The notes beneath the pieces are model-generated. The model was not told the DNA's origin. It did not search any database and worked only from the letters and a program-made list of their open reading frames with translations. The translations under genes and the position numbers were made by a program. Positions 50,840 to 60,705 of a stretch of DNA of 64,000 nucleotides are shown piece by piece. Each line of letters begins with the position of its first letter. Within the stretch, counting starts at the first letter, position 1. This DNA comes from Actinomycetospora cinnamomea (GTDB lineage Bacteria > Actinomycetota > Actinomycetes > Mycobacteriales > Pseudonocardiaceae): the NCBI RefSeq assembly GCF_003096675.1, contig NZ_QEKW01000009.1:150676-214675 (forward strand), given 5' to 3'.

Positions 50840-53800
50840 GTGATGCCTCCCGGCTCCACCCCGGCCTTGCGCCGGTGGGACTCGACGAACTCGAGCAGCG
50901 CGGGTCCGCGGGGTCGACGCCCGGGCTGGATGTCGCAGGTGGCCACCTTCGACTCCTGGATGTGCACGTTGGGGTCCATGGTCACGCCGAGCAGGTCGTT
51001 CGCCGGGTCGCCGACGGACAGGCCGTTGGACCCCCAGTGGTAGGGCAGTCCGATCTGGTGGACGACGTGGTCCCCGATCCGCAGGGGCTTCATGCGCTCG
51101 GTCACGACGACGCGCGCCTCGATCGCCGTGCGCGTCGAGATCAGCGTCGCCCACCCGAGGTGCTCGAGGCCCCGCTCGGCGGCCAGGGCGGGGGAGACCT
51201 CGCAGAAGAACTCCGGCTGGAGCTCGGAGAGGTAGCCCAGGAAGCGGCTCATGCCGCCGGCGGTGTGGTGCTCGGTGAGCCGGTAGGTGAGGAAGACGTA
51301 GGGGTAGGTGTCCGACATCGCCGGGTTGAGCCGGTTCCAGGCGCGGTCGATGTCCTCGCGCGCCGGGTTGTCCTGCTGGTCGTGCAGCAGGTTGGCCACC
51401 GGCGACTCGACCGGCTCGTAGTGCGTGGGCATCGGCCCGTCGGCCAGCCCCGTCGGCGCGTACAGCCACGCCTTGCCGTCGGCCTGCATGATGAACGCGT
51501 CGGTGCCGGCGAGGGCGTCCTCGTACTGCGCGCCCTCCGGCGGCCGGTACGACGGCGCCTTGGTGGCCTCGAAGTCGGGCACGTCGTGCCCGGTCCACCG
51601 CCCCGCGTCGGCGTCCCACCACACGTAGGCCTTGCGCTCGCTCCACGGCCGTCCCTCGGCGTCGGCCGAGGCCCGGTTGTAGAGCGTGCGCCGGTTCGCC
51701 GGCCACGCCCAGCCCCACTCGGCCGCGACCCAGTCCTGCTCGGACCCGGGCTTGCGCCGGTCGGCCTGGTTGACGCCGCCGGCGTACACACCGGTGTAGA
51801 TCCAGCAGCCGCCCGACGTGGAGCCGTCGGCCGTCATCTGCGTGTAGCTCGACAACGGGTTCCCGTCGGCGTCGAATCCGTTGATCTCCGCCAGCACCGA
51901 CTCCGGGTCCGGCTCGGAGTGCACCCCGAACGTCGGGTAGTCCCAGGTGAGGTCGAGGATCGGACGGTCGCGCTCGATCTGCTCGGCTGTGGGTGTCCCA
52001 CGGCGGTGGGCCTCGGCCAGCTTCTCCCGGATCCTCCGTCCCAGGTGGAAGTAGAAGTGCAGCTCCGAGCGGGCGTCACCCGGGGGGTGCACGGCCTCCC
52101 GGCGCCACTGCAGCAGCCGCTGGGTGTTGGTGAACGTCCCCGACTTCTCGGTGTGGTTCGCGCACGGGAGGAAGAAGACCTCGGTGCCGATCTCCTCGGT
52201 GCGCAGCTCGCCGGTCTCGATCTCGGGGCCGTCCTTCCAGAACGACGCCGACTCGATCATCTGCATGTCGCGGACGACGAGCCACTCGAGGTTCGCCAGC
52301 CCGAGGCGCTGCATCTTGCCGTTGGCGTGGCCGACCGCGGGGTTCTCGCCGACGAGGAAGTAGCCGTAGGTCTTGCGGTCGATCTGGTCGCGGACGATGC
52401 CGTACGTGCCGTGGTTGCCGGTCAGCCGCGGCAGGTAGTCGAACGCGAAGTCGTTCTCCGGCGTCGCCGCGTCGCCCCACCACGCCTTGAGCAGGCTGAC
52501 GAGGTAGGCGTCCATGTGGCCCCAGAAGCCCGTCTTCGCCGCGTCCGCGTCGAGGAAGCTCTGCAGATCGGTGTGCAGGTGCGCGTTGGGCATCGGGATG
52601 TAGCCCGGCAGCAGGTCGTACAGCGTGGGGATGTCGGTGGAGCCCTGGATCGACGCGTGGCCGCGCAGCGCGAGGATGCCGCCCCCGGGGCGGCCCATGT
52701 TGCCCAGCAGCGTCTGCAGGATCGCCGCGGCGCGGATGTACTGCGCGCCGACCGTGTGGTGCGTCCAGCCCACGGAGTAGACCCACGCGGTCGTCCGGTC
52801 ACGGCCGGAGTTCCGCGTGATCGCGCGGGCGACCTCCAGGAACTGTTCGACGCTCATGCCGCACACCTGCGACACGGCCTCGGGGGTGTAGCGGGCGTAG
52901 TGCCGTTTGAGCACCTGGTACACGCAGCGGGGGTGCTGCAGCGTGTCGTCGCGCTCGGGCGCGGCCGGCGCGTGCGCCTGCTCGCCGGCGCCCCCGGCGG
53001 TGTCCGACGCGTGCGCGGCGTGGTGCTCGCGCAGCTCGGGCTCCCAGTGGTCGCGCTGGCCGGCGGCCGGGGCCTCGTAGACCCCTCCCTCCATCTGCCA
53101 GGAGATGGGGTCGTAGCGCCCGGTCTCGGGGTCGTAGCCCGAGAAGATGCCGCTGACGTCGGCGTCGGCGAAGTCCTCCCCGACGATCTCGGACGCGTTG
53201 GTGAAGGTCGTGACGTACTCGCGGAAGTCGAGCTCGTTGTCGAGCACGTAGTGGATCAGTCCGCCGAGGAACGCGATGTCGGTGCCCGCCCGGAACGGGA
53301 CGTGCAGGTCCGCGACCGCGCTGGTGCGGGTGAAGCGCGGGTCGACGTGGATGATCGTCGCCCCGCGGGCCTTCGCCTCCATCACCCACTGGAAGCCCAC
53401 CGGGTGGGCCTCCGCCATGTTGGAGCCCTCGATGACGATGCAGTCGGCGAACTGCAGGTCCTGCTGGAAGTTCGAGGCGCCGCCGCGGCCGAAGCTGGTC
53501 CCCAGACCGGGGACGGTGGCGCTGTGTCAAATGCGCGCCTGGTTCTCCACCTGGATCGCCCCGAGCGCCATGAACAGCTTCTTGATGAGGTAGTTCTCCT
53601 CGTTGTCCAGCGTCGCGCCGCCCAGGCTCGAGAAGCCCAGCGTGCGCCGCAGGACGCGGCCCTCGTCGTCGGTGTCCTGCCAGCCCTTGCGGCGGGCGTC
53701 GATCACCCGGTCGGCGATCATGTCGACCGCGGTGTCGAGGTCCAGGTCCTCCCACTCGGTGCCGTACGGGCGCCGGTAGCGCACCGTCGTCACCCGCGTC

Positions 53801-54096
53801 GGGGAGGTGACCAGCGACGTCGACGCCGACCCCTTGGGGCAGAGCCGTCCGCGGGAGACCGGCGAGTCGGGGTCGCCCTCGATCTGGGTCACGCGCCCGT
53901 CCCGGACGTAGATGTTCTGCCCGCAGCCGACCGCGCAGTACGGGCACACCGACTTGACGACCTCGTCCGCGCCGTGCGTGCGCGCCTCGAGGGTGCGGGT
54001 CCGCGGCGACTGGACGGCGGCGCCCCGCGCGAGCGGGTCGGGACCGGTCGCCTGGCGGACCATCGGCCACTCGCCGAGCCACGTGCGGACGCCCAT
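50836..54096 (-). CDS. fdhA: Selenocysteine-containing formate dehydrogenase catalytic subunit
   Basis: Read through an in-frame TGA at 53527-53529 this is a single 1086-residue molybdopterin oxidoreductase. The N-terminal [4Fe-4S] motif is SVCPYCAVGCGQNIYV with CPKGSAS. The TGA is codon 190, in the context VENQARI-U-HSATVPGLG, exactly where formate dehydrogenases have catalytic Sec or Cys. Downstream the frame continues with GGASNFQQDL, EGSNMAEAHPVGFQWVMEAK and the MopB core and C-terminal dinucleotide-binding domain. A SECIS-like hairpin follows the TGA, and selA, selB and selC flank the operon. The ATG has GGAGG about seven bases upstream. Software that stops at TGA would split it into two genes. 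Confidence 0.96.
53498..53529 (-). promoter_or_regulatory. UGA(Sec) codon and SECIS-like hairpin
   Basis: The TGA is followed, after 12 bases, by GTCCCC-GGTCT-GGGGAC. A six-pair stem carries the apical loop GGUCU, the same loop bases as the fdhF SECIS of E. coli. The distance from UGA to stem fits bacterial SECIS elements, which lie within the coding region. SelB, encoded downstream, would bind it. Confidence 0.9.
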
Positions 54097-54143
54097 CGAG
54101 GTCCTCCCGGGGGGTCGAGGAGGTCGTGCTGCGGTGGTGGTGT

Positions 54144-54239
54144 TGGCGGAGGCGGACGGGAATCGAACCCGCCTGGCCGAGATGCTCGACCACTACGGTG
54201 TTGAAGACCGCGGGGGCCACCAGGCACCCAGACGCCTCC
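54144..54239 (-). tRNA. selC: tRNA-Sec (anticodon TCA)
   Basis: A long tRNA with an extended acceptor branch (GGAGGCGT against CCGCCTCC), a long variable arm and anticodon loop CTTCAAC giving TCA. T arm GCGGG-TTCGATT-CCCGT. The 3' CCA is encoded, unlike the other tRNAs in the window. TAGGCT about eight bases before the 5' end is a likely -10 box. Placed just upstream of fdhA on the same strand. Confidence 0.95.
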
Positions 54240-54392
54240 GCTCGGGAGCCTAGGTGCGGCCCCGGCCCGGCGCAGATCGGGGCGCGCCGGGGTGGGCGGC
54301 CGCCGGCGGGGGAACAGGACCGGCGTGTGGACCGCGAGCGACACCCGGCCCCCGGCCGCCGCCGTCGTGCTGCCGTCGAGCCCGGTCCCCCG

Positions 54393-55886
54393 ATGACGGC
54401 GCCCGACCTCGTCCCCGACCTCGTCCTGGGCGTCGACATCGGCACCACGGCCACCAAGGCCGTCGCCTTCGCCCCCGACGGCACCGAGCACGGCCGCGGC
54501 GAGTCCCCGCACCGGCTCGACGAGCCCGAGCCCGGCGCCGCCGTCCAGGACCCCGAGGCGCTCTGGGAGGCCGTCGGCGACGCGGTGCGCGACGCGGTCG
54601 CCGACCTCGATCCCGCGCGCGTGGCCACCGTCGCCTTCAGCTCGGCGATGCACGGGCTGCTCGCCCTCGACGCCGAGGGCGACCCCGTCGGGCCGCTCAT
54701 GACCTGGGCGGACAGCCGCGCCACCGAGACGGCCCGCGAGCTGCGCCGACGGGACGGCGCGCTGGCCCTGCACCGGCGCACCGGCACGCCGATCCACCCG
54801 ATGAGCCCGCTGGTGAAGCTGGCCTGGCTGCGCCGCGCCCGCCCGAGCCTGCACGCCACGGCGCACACGTGGGGCGGGGTCAAGGAGTTCGTGCTGGCCC
54901 GGGCCGCCGGGGCCCGCGTCGCCGACACCTCCGGGGCCTCGGGCACCGGGCTGCTCGACCTCGCCACCGGCACCTGGGATCCGGAGGCCCTCGACATCGC
55001 CGGCATCGCCGCCGACGCGCTGGGCGAACCCGTGGCGCCCACCGCGGTCGTCGGCCGGCTGCGCGTGCGCGACTGGGGCCTGCCCACCGGTGTGCCCGTC
55101 GTCGCCGGGGGTGGGGACGGGCCGCTGGCGAACCTGGGGGTCGGCGGCGTCCGCCCCGGCGTGGCCGCCTGCTCGATCGGCACCAGCGGGGCCCTGCGCG
55201 TCACCGTCGACCGCCCCGCCGTCGACCCCCGCGGCCGCGTGTTCTGCTACGGCCTGGCCGACCAGCGGTGGGTGGTGGGCGGGGCGATCACCAACGGCGG
55301 GCTGGTGCTCGACTGGGCGCGGGAGACGCTGCACCGCGACGTCGACGACCTGCTCGCCGCGGCCGCCGCCGTCCCCGCCGGCGCCGACGGCCTGCTCGCG
55401 CTGCCCCACCTGCTCGCCGAGCGTGCGCCGCACTGGGATTCCGTCGGTGCCGGGGCGTTCGTCGGCCTGCACCGTCGCCACGGCGCCGGCCACGTCACGC
55501 GCGCCCTGCTCGAGGGCGTGTGCCTGCAGCTGCGGCTCGTGCTGGACGCGATGCGCGAGGCCGGCCAGGCGGTGGACGAGGTCCGCGCCACGGGCGGGGC
55601 CACGCGCAGCGAGCTCTGGCGCCGCCTGCTCACCGACGCTCTTGGCCTGCCCGTCGGTTTCCCCGCCGTCGACCAGGGCTCGGCGTTCGGCGCCGCCCTG
55701 CTCGGGATGCAGGGCGTCGGGCTGCTGCCGCCCGGACCCGAGGGCCTCGAGGCCGCGGCCGAGCGCGTGCCGCTCGGCGAGACGCTGCACCCCGGCCCCG
55801 ACGCGGAGGTGTACGACGCGCGCCTGCCGCTGTTCGAGCAGGTCCACGCCGCGCTCGCGGACGTCGGCGCGGCGTTGGACCGTTAG
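54393..55886 (+). CDS. FGGY-family carbohydrate kinase, gluconokinase-like
   Basis: A 497-residue sugar kinase of the FGGY fold. The N-terminal phosphate-1 motif is LGVDIGTTATKAVAF, then SSAMHGLLALDAEG and MTWADSRA, the substrate Asp region GGGDGPLANLG, and the C-terminal ATP site ATGGATRSELWRRLLTDALG. AMHGLLAL and the MTWADSR block resemble gluconokinase, but xylulokinase-like specificity cannot be excluded. ATG at 54393, no strong ribosome binding site. It is divergent from selC/fdhA and convergent with the WS/DGAT gene. Confidence 0.87.
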   Translation: MTAPDLVPDLVLGVDIGTTATKAVAFAPDGTEHGRGESPHRLDEPEPGAAVQDPEALWEAVGDAVRDAVADLDPARVATVAFSSAMHGLLALDAEGDPVGPLMTWADSRATETARELRRRDGALALHRRTGTPIHPMSPLVKLAWLRRARPSLHATAHTWGGVKEFVLARAAGARVADTSGASGTGLLDLATGTWDPEALDIAGIAADALGEPVAPTAVVGRLRVRDWGLPTGVPVVAGGGDGPLANLGVGGVRPGVAACSIGTSGALRVTVDRPAVDPRGRVFCYGLADQRWVVGGAITNGGLVLDWARETLHRDVDDLLAAAAAVPAGADGLLALPHLLAERAPHWDSVGAGAFVGLHRRHGAGHVTRALLEGVCLQLRLVLDAMREAGQAVDEVRATGGATRSELWRRLLTDALGLPVGFPAVDQGSAFGAALLGMQGVGLLPPGPEGLEAAAERVPLGETLHPGPDAEVYDARLPLFEQVHAALADVGAALDR

Positions 55887-55899
55887 CCGGCGGGCGCGG

Positions 55900-57336
55900 T
55901 CACCCCACGGCCGGGTCGGTCGCGTCGGCGACGGCCTCGAGCTCGACCAGCGCCTCCTCGAGGTGACCCAGCAGGCGTTGCAGGTGCGGCACGGCCCGCC
56001 GGTCGCCGGTCAGGCCGAACTCCATGTCGTCCGCGTAGGACATGGCGGTGATGTTGAGCGCCTGGCCGTCGAGGGGCACCGAGATCGGGTAGATGCCGTC
56101 GAGCTTCGCGCCCTCCCAGTACAGCGGGTCCTTCGGGCCGGGCACGTTCGAGATGATCAGGTTGAAGCCCTGGTTGACCGCCGACGATCCGGGCACCAGG
56201 CCCAGGCCGATGGGGGCGGCCACGACGGCGCTGAGCGCGGCCACCGTCATCGGGTCGCGGCCCTGCAGGTTCTGCTTCGCGGCGAGACCGGACTGCCGGA
56301 TCCTGCGCAGTCGCTCGGCGGGGTCCGGCTCGTCGGTCGCGAGGCTGACGAGGATCGCGCCGAGGGCGTTGCCGGACCCGGAGTCCTCGAGCGCGACCGG
56401 AAGCGCCGCCACCAGCGGCTTCGTCGGCAGGCCGTCGCGCTCGGAGAGGTAGCGCCGCAGGGCACCCGCGCTCATGGCCAGGACCACGTCGTTGAACGTC
56501 GTGCCCGTGCGCTCCCGCACGCGCTGGATGCGCTTGATCGGCCAGGACTGCGCGGCGAACCGACGCGCGCCCGTGATCGGCACGTTGAGCATGCTCGGTG
56601 GCGCCTCGAACGGCAGCGCCAGGTCGTCGGAGACCAGCCCGCGGTAGAGCGACCCCAGCAGCGCCGGACCGACGTTGAGCGTCTGGCCCACGGTCTCGGC
56701 GAGCGTCCCCGCGGTGCGCAGCGCCCCGCCGACGTACTCGCGCGCCGACCCGATGACCCCCGACGGTGCGGGCGCCGACTCGCCGACCGGTCGGCTGCTG
56801 CGCCCCGGCCGCGGGTCGACCGCCCAGAACGGCTCCATGTCGCGCCGCTCGGGGTCGGTGCTCAGCGCCTTCTCGAGGTGCCGCATCGCGCGCACCCCGT
56901 CCATCATCGCGTGGTGGATCTTGCTGTAGACCGCGAAGCGGTCGCCCTCCACGCCCTCGATGAGGTGGAACTCCCAGAGCGGGCGGTGCCGGTCGAGCAG
57001 GCTCCCGTGCAGGCGGGACACGAGCTCGAGCAGCTCGCGGATGCGGCCCGGGCGCGGCAGCGCGGAGAGCCGCACGTGGTACTCGATGTCGATGTCGTCG
57101 TCGTTCACCCAGGCCCACTGGCCCAGCGTCGACACCCCGCGCATCGCCCGACGGCGGAACAGCGGCGCCACGTCGACGTCGCCGCTGACGAGCCGGCGGT
57201 GCAGGTCGGCGAGGTAGTCGGGGCCCGCGCCCTCGGGGCGGTCGAAGAGCATCAGCGACCCGACGTGGGTGGGCCGTTCGCGCGACTCCGCCAGCAGGAA
57301 CATCGCGTCCCGGAACGACATCGTCGCCATCGACAC
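55900..57336 (-). CDS. Wax ester synthase/diacylglycerol acyltransferase (WS/DGAT)
   Basis: A 478-residue acyltransferase that esterifies fatty alcohols or diacylglycerol with acyl-CoA. The catalytic HHxxxDG motif is visible as KIHHAMMDGVRAM, the N terminus LLAESRERPTHVGSLMLFD is family-typical, and the C-terminal half has FNLIISNVPGPKDPLYWEGA. Membrane-associated in other actinobacteria, where it forms lipid bodies. With the acyl-CoA reductase and synthetase near 10-14 kb it would complete a wax ester route. Convergent with the sugar kinase, with only 13 bases between stops. Confidence 0.93.
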   Translation of the reverse strand: MSMATMSFRDAMFLLAESRERPTHVGSLMLFDRPEGAGPDYLADLHRRLVSGDVDVAPLFRRRAMRGVSTLGQWAWVNDDDIDIEYHVRLSALPRPGRIRELLELVSRLHGSLLDRHRPLWEFHLIEGVEGDRFAVYSKIHHAMMDGVRAMRHLEKALSTDPERRDMEPFWAVDPRPGRSSRPVGESAPAPSGVIGSAREYVGGALRTAGTLAETVGQTLNVGPALLGSLYRGLVSDDLALPFEAPPSMLNVPITGARRFAAQSWPIKRIQRVRERTGTTFNDVVLAMSAGALRRYLSERDGLPTKPLVAALPVALEDSGSGNALGAILVSLATDEPDPAERLRRIRQSGLAAKQNLQGRDPMTVAALSAVVAAPIGLGLVPGSSAVNQGFNLIISNVPGPKDPLYWEGAKLDGIYPISVPLDGQALNITAMSYADDMEFGLTGDRRAVPHLQRLLGHLEEALVELEAVADATDPAVG

Positions 57337-57435
57337 CCCTCCCGACCCCCGAGCCCCACCCGATGCGCCGACCGGGCGAGCATGACGCCCGCCAGTGTGA
57401 CCTACTCGTCGGTCGGTGTCGCGGGCCGTCGCGGC

Positions 57436-58050
57436 TCAGGGCGGGCCGTCGGGCACGAACTGCGCGAGCGCGGCCTGCCTCCCGCCCTCGATCTCCTCGG
57501 CGGTCGCGCCGCCGCCTGCCTGCGTGGCGGCCACCCAGCGCTCGATCGACCGTCGGTTGAACTCGATCACCTCGGGCGAGTTCGCCGCGGCCACCGGGTC
57601 GCCCACGGCCTCGCCGCGCACGAACAGCCCGAGCCCCATCAGCGCGCCGTCCCAGCCGGGGCCGACGAACAGGGAGCCCGCCGCGCTGCCGGCCATCGCG
57701 AGCGGCACGGTGTGCTCCAGCTCGAGCACCGTGTCCTCGCCGTCCGCGGCCAGGCGCAGCTCGACCACGCTCGTCTCGTGGCCGAACGTCACCCGCAGCA
57801 GGCGCGGCGGGGTGCACGTCAGGATGTCGCCGCCGGCGTTGCCCTCCAAGCGGAACGACCCGCCCTCGCGCAGGTCGCCGTGCAGCGGCAGGAACCAGCG
57901 CACGACGCGCTCGGGCTCGGTGAGCGCGCTCCACAGGTCCTCGGGCCCGGTGGGGTAACGGCGCCGCAGCAGCACCCGGACGGTGTCGCCCTCGACGTCG
58001 TCGAGGGCGACCTCGCGGTGGATGGCGTCGAGCTCGGAGAAGAGGTCCAT
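57436..58050 (-). CDS. SRPBCC/AHSA1-type protein
   Basis: A 204-residue START-like (Activator of Hsp90 ATPase homologue 1) protein. Features: LLRRRYPTGPEDLWSALTEPERVVRWFLPLHGDLREGGSF at the N terminus (short form: WSALTEPERVVRWF), then TVLELEHTVPL and a C-terminal helix. Such proteins bind small hydrophobic ligands. The ATG overlaps the ArsR stop (ATGA). ArsR-SRPBCC pairs are frequent, but the ligand is not known. Confidence 0.88.
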   Translation of the reverse strand: MDLFSELDAIHREVALDDVEGDTVRVLLRRRYPTGPEDLWSALTEPERVVRWFLPLHGDLREGGSFRLEGNAGGDILTCTPPRLLRVTFGHETSVVELRLAADGEDTVLELEHTVPLAMAGSAAGSLFVGPGWDGALMGLGLFVRGEAVGDPVAAANSPEVIEFNRRSIERWVAATQAGGGATAEEIEGGRQAALAQFVPDGPP

Positions 58051-58418
58051 CAGGTGTCCTCGGTGTCGGGGTCGGGTGCGTGCGCTCGGGACGTCCTGCG
58101 TGCGCGCTTCCCGCGGGCGATCTCGGTGCCGAGGGCGTCGAGGCGCTGCTCCCAGAACCGCCGGAAGCGCCCCACCCACACGTCCACCTCGCGCAGCCCG
58201 TCGGCGTCGACGGCGTAGAGCCGCCGCGTGCCCACGGCGCGCACCGTGGCCAGCCCGTTCTCCCGCAGTACCCGCAGGTGCTGCGACACCCCGGGCTGCG
58301 AGATGCCGAACTCGTCGCGGATGCGCTCGACGACCGCGCCCGAGGTCATCTCGCCGTCGGCGAGGAGCTCGAGGATCCGCCGGCGGACCGGGTCGCCGAG
58401 CACGTCCATCGCGTGCAC
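58050..58418 (-). CDS. ArsR-family transcriptional regulator
   Basis: A 122-residue winged-helix repressor: AMDVLGDPVRRRILELLADGEMTSGAVVERI, then the recognition helix ISQPGVSQHLRVLRENGLATVRAVGTRRLYAVD. It lacks the metal-binding Cys motif ELCVCDL of true ArsR/SmtB sensors, so it probably responds to another signal. GTG at 58418 is used; ATG three codons in is an alternative. Coupled to the SRPBCC gene and divergent from an SDR gene, with an AT-rich palindrome between, its likely operator. Confidence 0.9.
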   Translation of the reverse strand: MHAMDVLGDPVRRRILELLADGEMTSGAVVERIRDEFGISQPGVSQHLRVLRENGLATVRAVGTRRLYAVDADGLREVDVWVGRFRRFWEQRLDALGTEIARGKRARRTSRAHAPDPDTEDT

Positions 58419-58423
58419 GGCCG

Positions 58424-58454
58424 ATAATCAACAGCTTTCGCTTATATAAGTCAA
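58424..58454 (-). promoter_or_regulatory. Promoter/operator region of the ArsR gene
   Basis: An AT-rich island in very GC-rich DNA. The minus strand has TTGACT followed after 17-19 bases by TTGATTAT, a fair vegetative promoter, and the perfect palindrome CTTATATAAG lies between the two elements. A repressor bound there would block the promoter, and the same site could control the divergent SDR gene. Confidence 0.5.
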
Positions 58455-58498
58455 GCGCGGTACCGAGGGCTGTCGGGGGGTCGTGCCAGGGTGCCGGC

Positions 58499-59416
58499 AT
58501 GACCACCGCCGACCTCGCCGCCACCGTCGCCCTCGTCGCCGGCGCCACCCGCGGGGCCGGCCGCGGCATCGCGGTCGAGCTGGGCGCCGCGGGGGCGACC
58601 GTCTACGTCACGGGGCGCAGCACCCGGGCACGGCGCTCGGAGTACGACCGCCCCGAGACCATCGAGGACACCGCCGACCTGGTCACGGCCGCCGGGGGCC
58701 GCGGCGTCGCCGTCCCCACCGACCACCTCGAGCCCGAGGCCGTCGCGGCGCTGGTGGCGCGGATCGAGCGCGAGCAGGGCCGGCTGGACGTGCTGGTCAA
58801 CGACATCTGGGGCGGCGAGCTCCTGGTCGAGTGGGACGTGCCGGTGTGGGAGCACGACCTGGCGAACGGCCTGCGGACGCTGCGGCTGGCGATCGACACC
58901 CACCTCGTCACCGCCCACCACGCGCTGGGCCTGCTCGCGCGGCGGCCGGGCGGGCTGGTCGTCGAGGTCACCGACGGCACGGCCGCGTACAACGACCGCC
59001 ACTACCGCCTCAACGTCTTCTACGACCTCGCCAAGATCGCGCCGATCCGCCTCGCCCGCTCGTGGGCGCACGAGCTCGCGCCGCACGGCGGCACCGCGCT
59101 CGCCGTGACGCCCGGGTGGCTGCGCTCGGAGATCATGCTCGAGCACTTCGGCGTCACCGAGCAGACCTGGCGCGACGCCCTGGTCCGCGAGCCGCACTTC
59201 GCGATCTCCGAGACGCCGCGGTTCCTGGGGCGCGGCGTCGCGGCCCTCGCCGCCGACCCCGACCGGGCGCGGTGGTCCGCGGCGTCGACCTCGTCGGGGG
59301 AGCTCGCCGCGGTCTACGGCGTCACCGACCTCGACGGCTCGCGGCCCGACTGCTGGCGCTACCTCGTCGAGGTCCAGGACGCCGGTCGGCCCGCGGACAC
59401 CACGGGCTACCGGTGA
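58499..59416 (+). CDS. Short-chain dehydrogenase/reductase family oxidoreductase
   Basis: A 305-residue SDR. The cofactor motif is VAGATRGAGRGIAVELG, then VTGRSTRARRSEY and VNDIWGGE. In place of the classical YxxxK, the active-site region reads VTDGTAAYNDRHYRLNVFYDLAKIAPIR, with Tyr-Asp-Leu-Ala-Lys fitting YxxxK. This matches a known actinobacterial group of atypical long SDRs; the substrate is unknown. Divergent from arsR and possibly regulated by it. The stop overlaps a potential ATG of the next gene. Confidence 0.87.
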   Translation: MTTADLAATVALVAGATRGAGRGIAVELGAAGATVYVTGRSTRARRSEYDRPETIEDTADLVTAAGGRGVAVPTDHLEPEAVAALVARIEREQGRLDVLVNDIWGGELLVEWDVPVWEHDLANGLRTLRLAIDTHLVTAHHALGLLARRPGGLVVEVTDGTAAYNDRHYRLNVFYDLAKIAPIRLARSWAHELAPHGGTALAVTPGWLRSEIMLEHFGVTEQTWRDALVREPHFAISETPRFLGRGVAALAADPDRARWSAASTSSGELAAVYGVTDLDGSRPDCWRYLVEVQDAGRPADTTGYR

Positions 59417-59451
59417 TGTCACGGCGGGCACCGCCGTCTCGTCCCGTGAGC

Positions 59452-60642
59452 ATGAGCACACCACAGAACGCGATGCGGGTCCTCGTCGTCGGCGCCGGCT
59501 ACGCGGGGGCGACCGCGGCGGTACGCCTGGCCGGCCGGTCGCGCGGCCGGGTCGACGTGACGGTCGTGAACCCTCGGCCCCGGTTCGTCAACCGCCTCCT
59601 CCTGCACCACGTCGCGATCGGGCGGCGGGTGGCCGCGCCGGGCCTGCGCGACCTGCTCGGGACGGCCGTCACCCTCGTGCCGGGCCGCGTCGTCGACCTC
59701 GATCCCGCCGGCGGGCGGGCCACGGTGGCCGGGCCGGAGGGCGTGCGCGTCGTCGCGTTCGACCGGGTCGTCCTCGCCACGGGTAGCACCACGGCCGTTC
59801 CGCTCGCGGGCGGCGAGCACGTGCACGCCGTCGGGGACCTGGAGGCCGCGCAGCGGCTGCGCCCGGCCTTCGCCGCGCTGCGGCCGGGCGCGGACGTCGC
59901 CGTCGTCGGGGGCGGGTTCACGGGCCTGGAGACGGTCGCCGAGCTCGCCGGGCGACGCCCGGACGTGCGGGTGCGGCTGGTCACCGCGGGCGAGGTCGGG
60001 GCGTGGTTCACACGACGGGGCGCCGAGCACGTGCGCACGACCCTGCGGGAGCTGGGAGTGGAGGCCCGGGGTGGGACGCGGGTCCGCGCCGTCGAGCCGG
60101 GCCGGCTGCACCTCGACGACCGCGGCGAGGTGCCGGCGGAGCTGACCGTGTGGTGCGGTGGGTTCGCGGCGCCGCCGCTGGCCCGCGAGGCCGGGATCGC
60201 CGTGGACGACCGGGGCGCGGTGCTCACCGACGCCACCCTGCGGTCGGTGTCCCACCCGGCGGTGCTGGCGGTGGGCGACGCCGGGCACACGCCCGGACCC
60301 GGTGGCGACCGCTACAGCATGTCCTGCCAGTTCGCCTTCCCCTCCGCCGCACACGCCGCGGACCTCCTGCGCGCCGAGGCGCTCGGGCAGCCGGTCGACG
60401 ACGCCCTCGACCTCGGCTTCACCGCACGCGCCGTGAGCCTGGGGACCCGGCGCGCCGTGCTCCAGCCGACCACCCGCGACGACGTGGCCCGGGGCCGGGC
60501 CTGGACCGGCCGGGCCGCCGTGCTGGCCAAGCTGGTCCAGGTCCGGGGCGTCGTCGCCGCCATCGGTGTCGAGCGCCGCCTGCCCGGCACCGCGCGCTGG
60601 CCCGGCGCCGAGCCGCGGGCCGCCGTCGCGAGCGCGCCGTGA
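59452..60642 (+). CDS. FAD-dependent pyridine nucleotide oxidoreductase (NDH-2-like)
   Basis: A 396-residue flavoprotein with two Rossmann domains: VLVVGAGYAGATAAVRLAG at the N terminus (FAD) and VAVVGGGFTGLETVAELAG (NAD(P)H), and LAVGDAGHTPGPGGDRYSMSCQFAFPSA near the C terminus. This resembles type II NADH dehydrogenases and related quinone reductases but lacks a clear C-terminal membrane helix. ATG at 59452 is used; an in-frame ATG at 59416 overlaps the SDR stop and would add 12 residues by coupling. Neither has a clear ribosome binding site. Confidence 0.85.
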   Translation: MSTPQNAMRVLVVGAGYAGATAAVRLAGRSRGRVDVTVVNPRPRFVNRLLLHHVAIGRRVAAPGLRDLLGTAVTLVPGRVVDLDPAGGRATVAGPEGVRVVAFDRVVLATGSTTAVPLAGGEHVHAVGDLEAAQRLRPAFAALRPGADVAVVGGGFTGLETVAELAGRRPDVRVRLVTAGEVGAWFTRRGAEHVRTTLRELGVEARGGTRVRAVEPGRLHLDDRGEVPAELTVWCGGFAAPPLAREAGIAVDDRGAVLTDATLRSVSHPAVLAVGDAGHTPGPGGDRYSMSCQFAFPSAAHAADLLRAEALGQPVDDALDLGFTARAVSLGTRRAVLQPTTRDDVARGRAWTGRAAVLAKLVQVRGVVAAIGVERRLPGTARWPGAEPRAAVASAP

Positions 60643-60705
60643 GCCGCATCGTGGAGTTCACCGCCGACGCGGGGCGCCTACGCGCGGAGGTGCGGGGCCC
60701 GCGGG

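Noticed and set aside
53527..54096. A separate 189-residue truncated formate dehydrogenase, or a nonsense mutation
   Set aside because: The TGA is at the catalytic Sec position, followed by a SECIS hairpin, with selA, selB and selC nearby; it is a recoded codon.
50875..54204. A 1109-codon plus-strand frame opposite the formate dehydrogenase
   Set aside because: Its length comes from lack of stops in high-GC antisense; no domain, and it covers selC and several intergenic sites.
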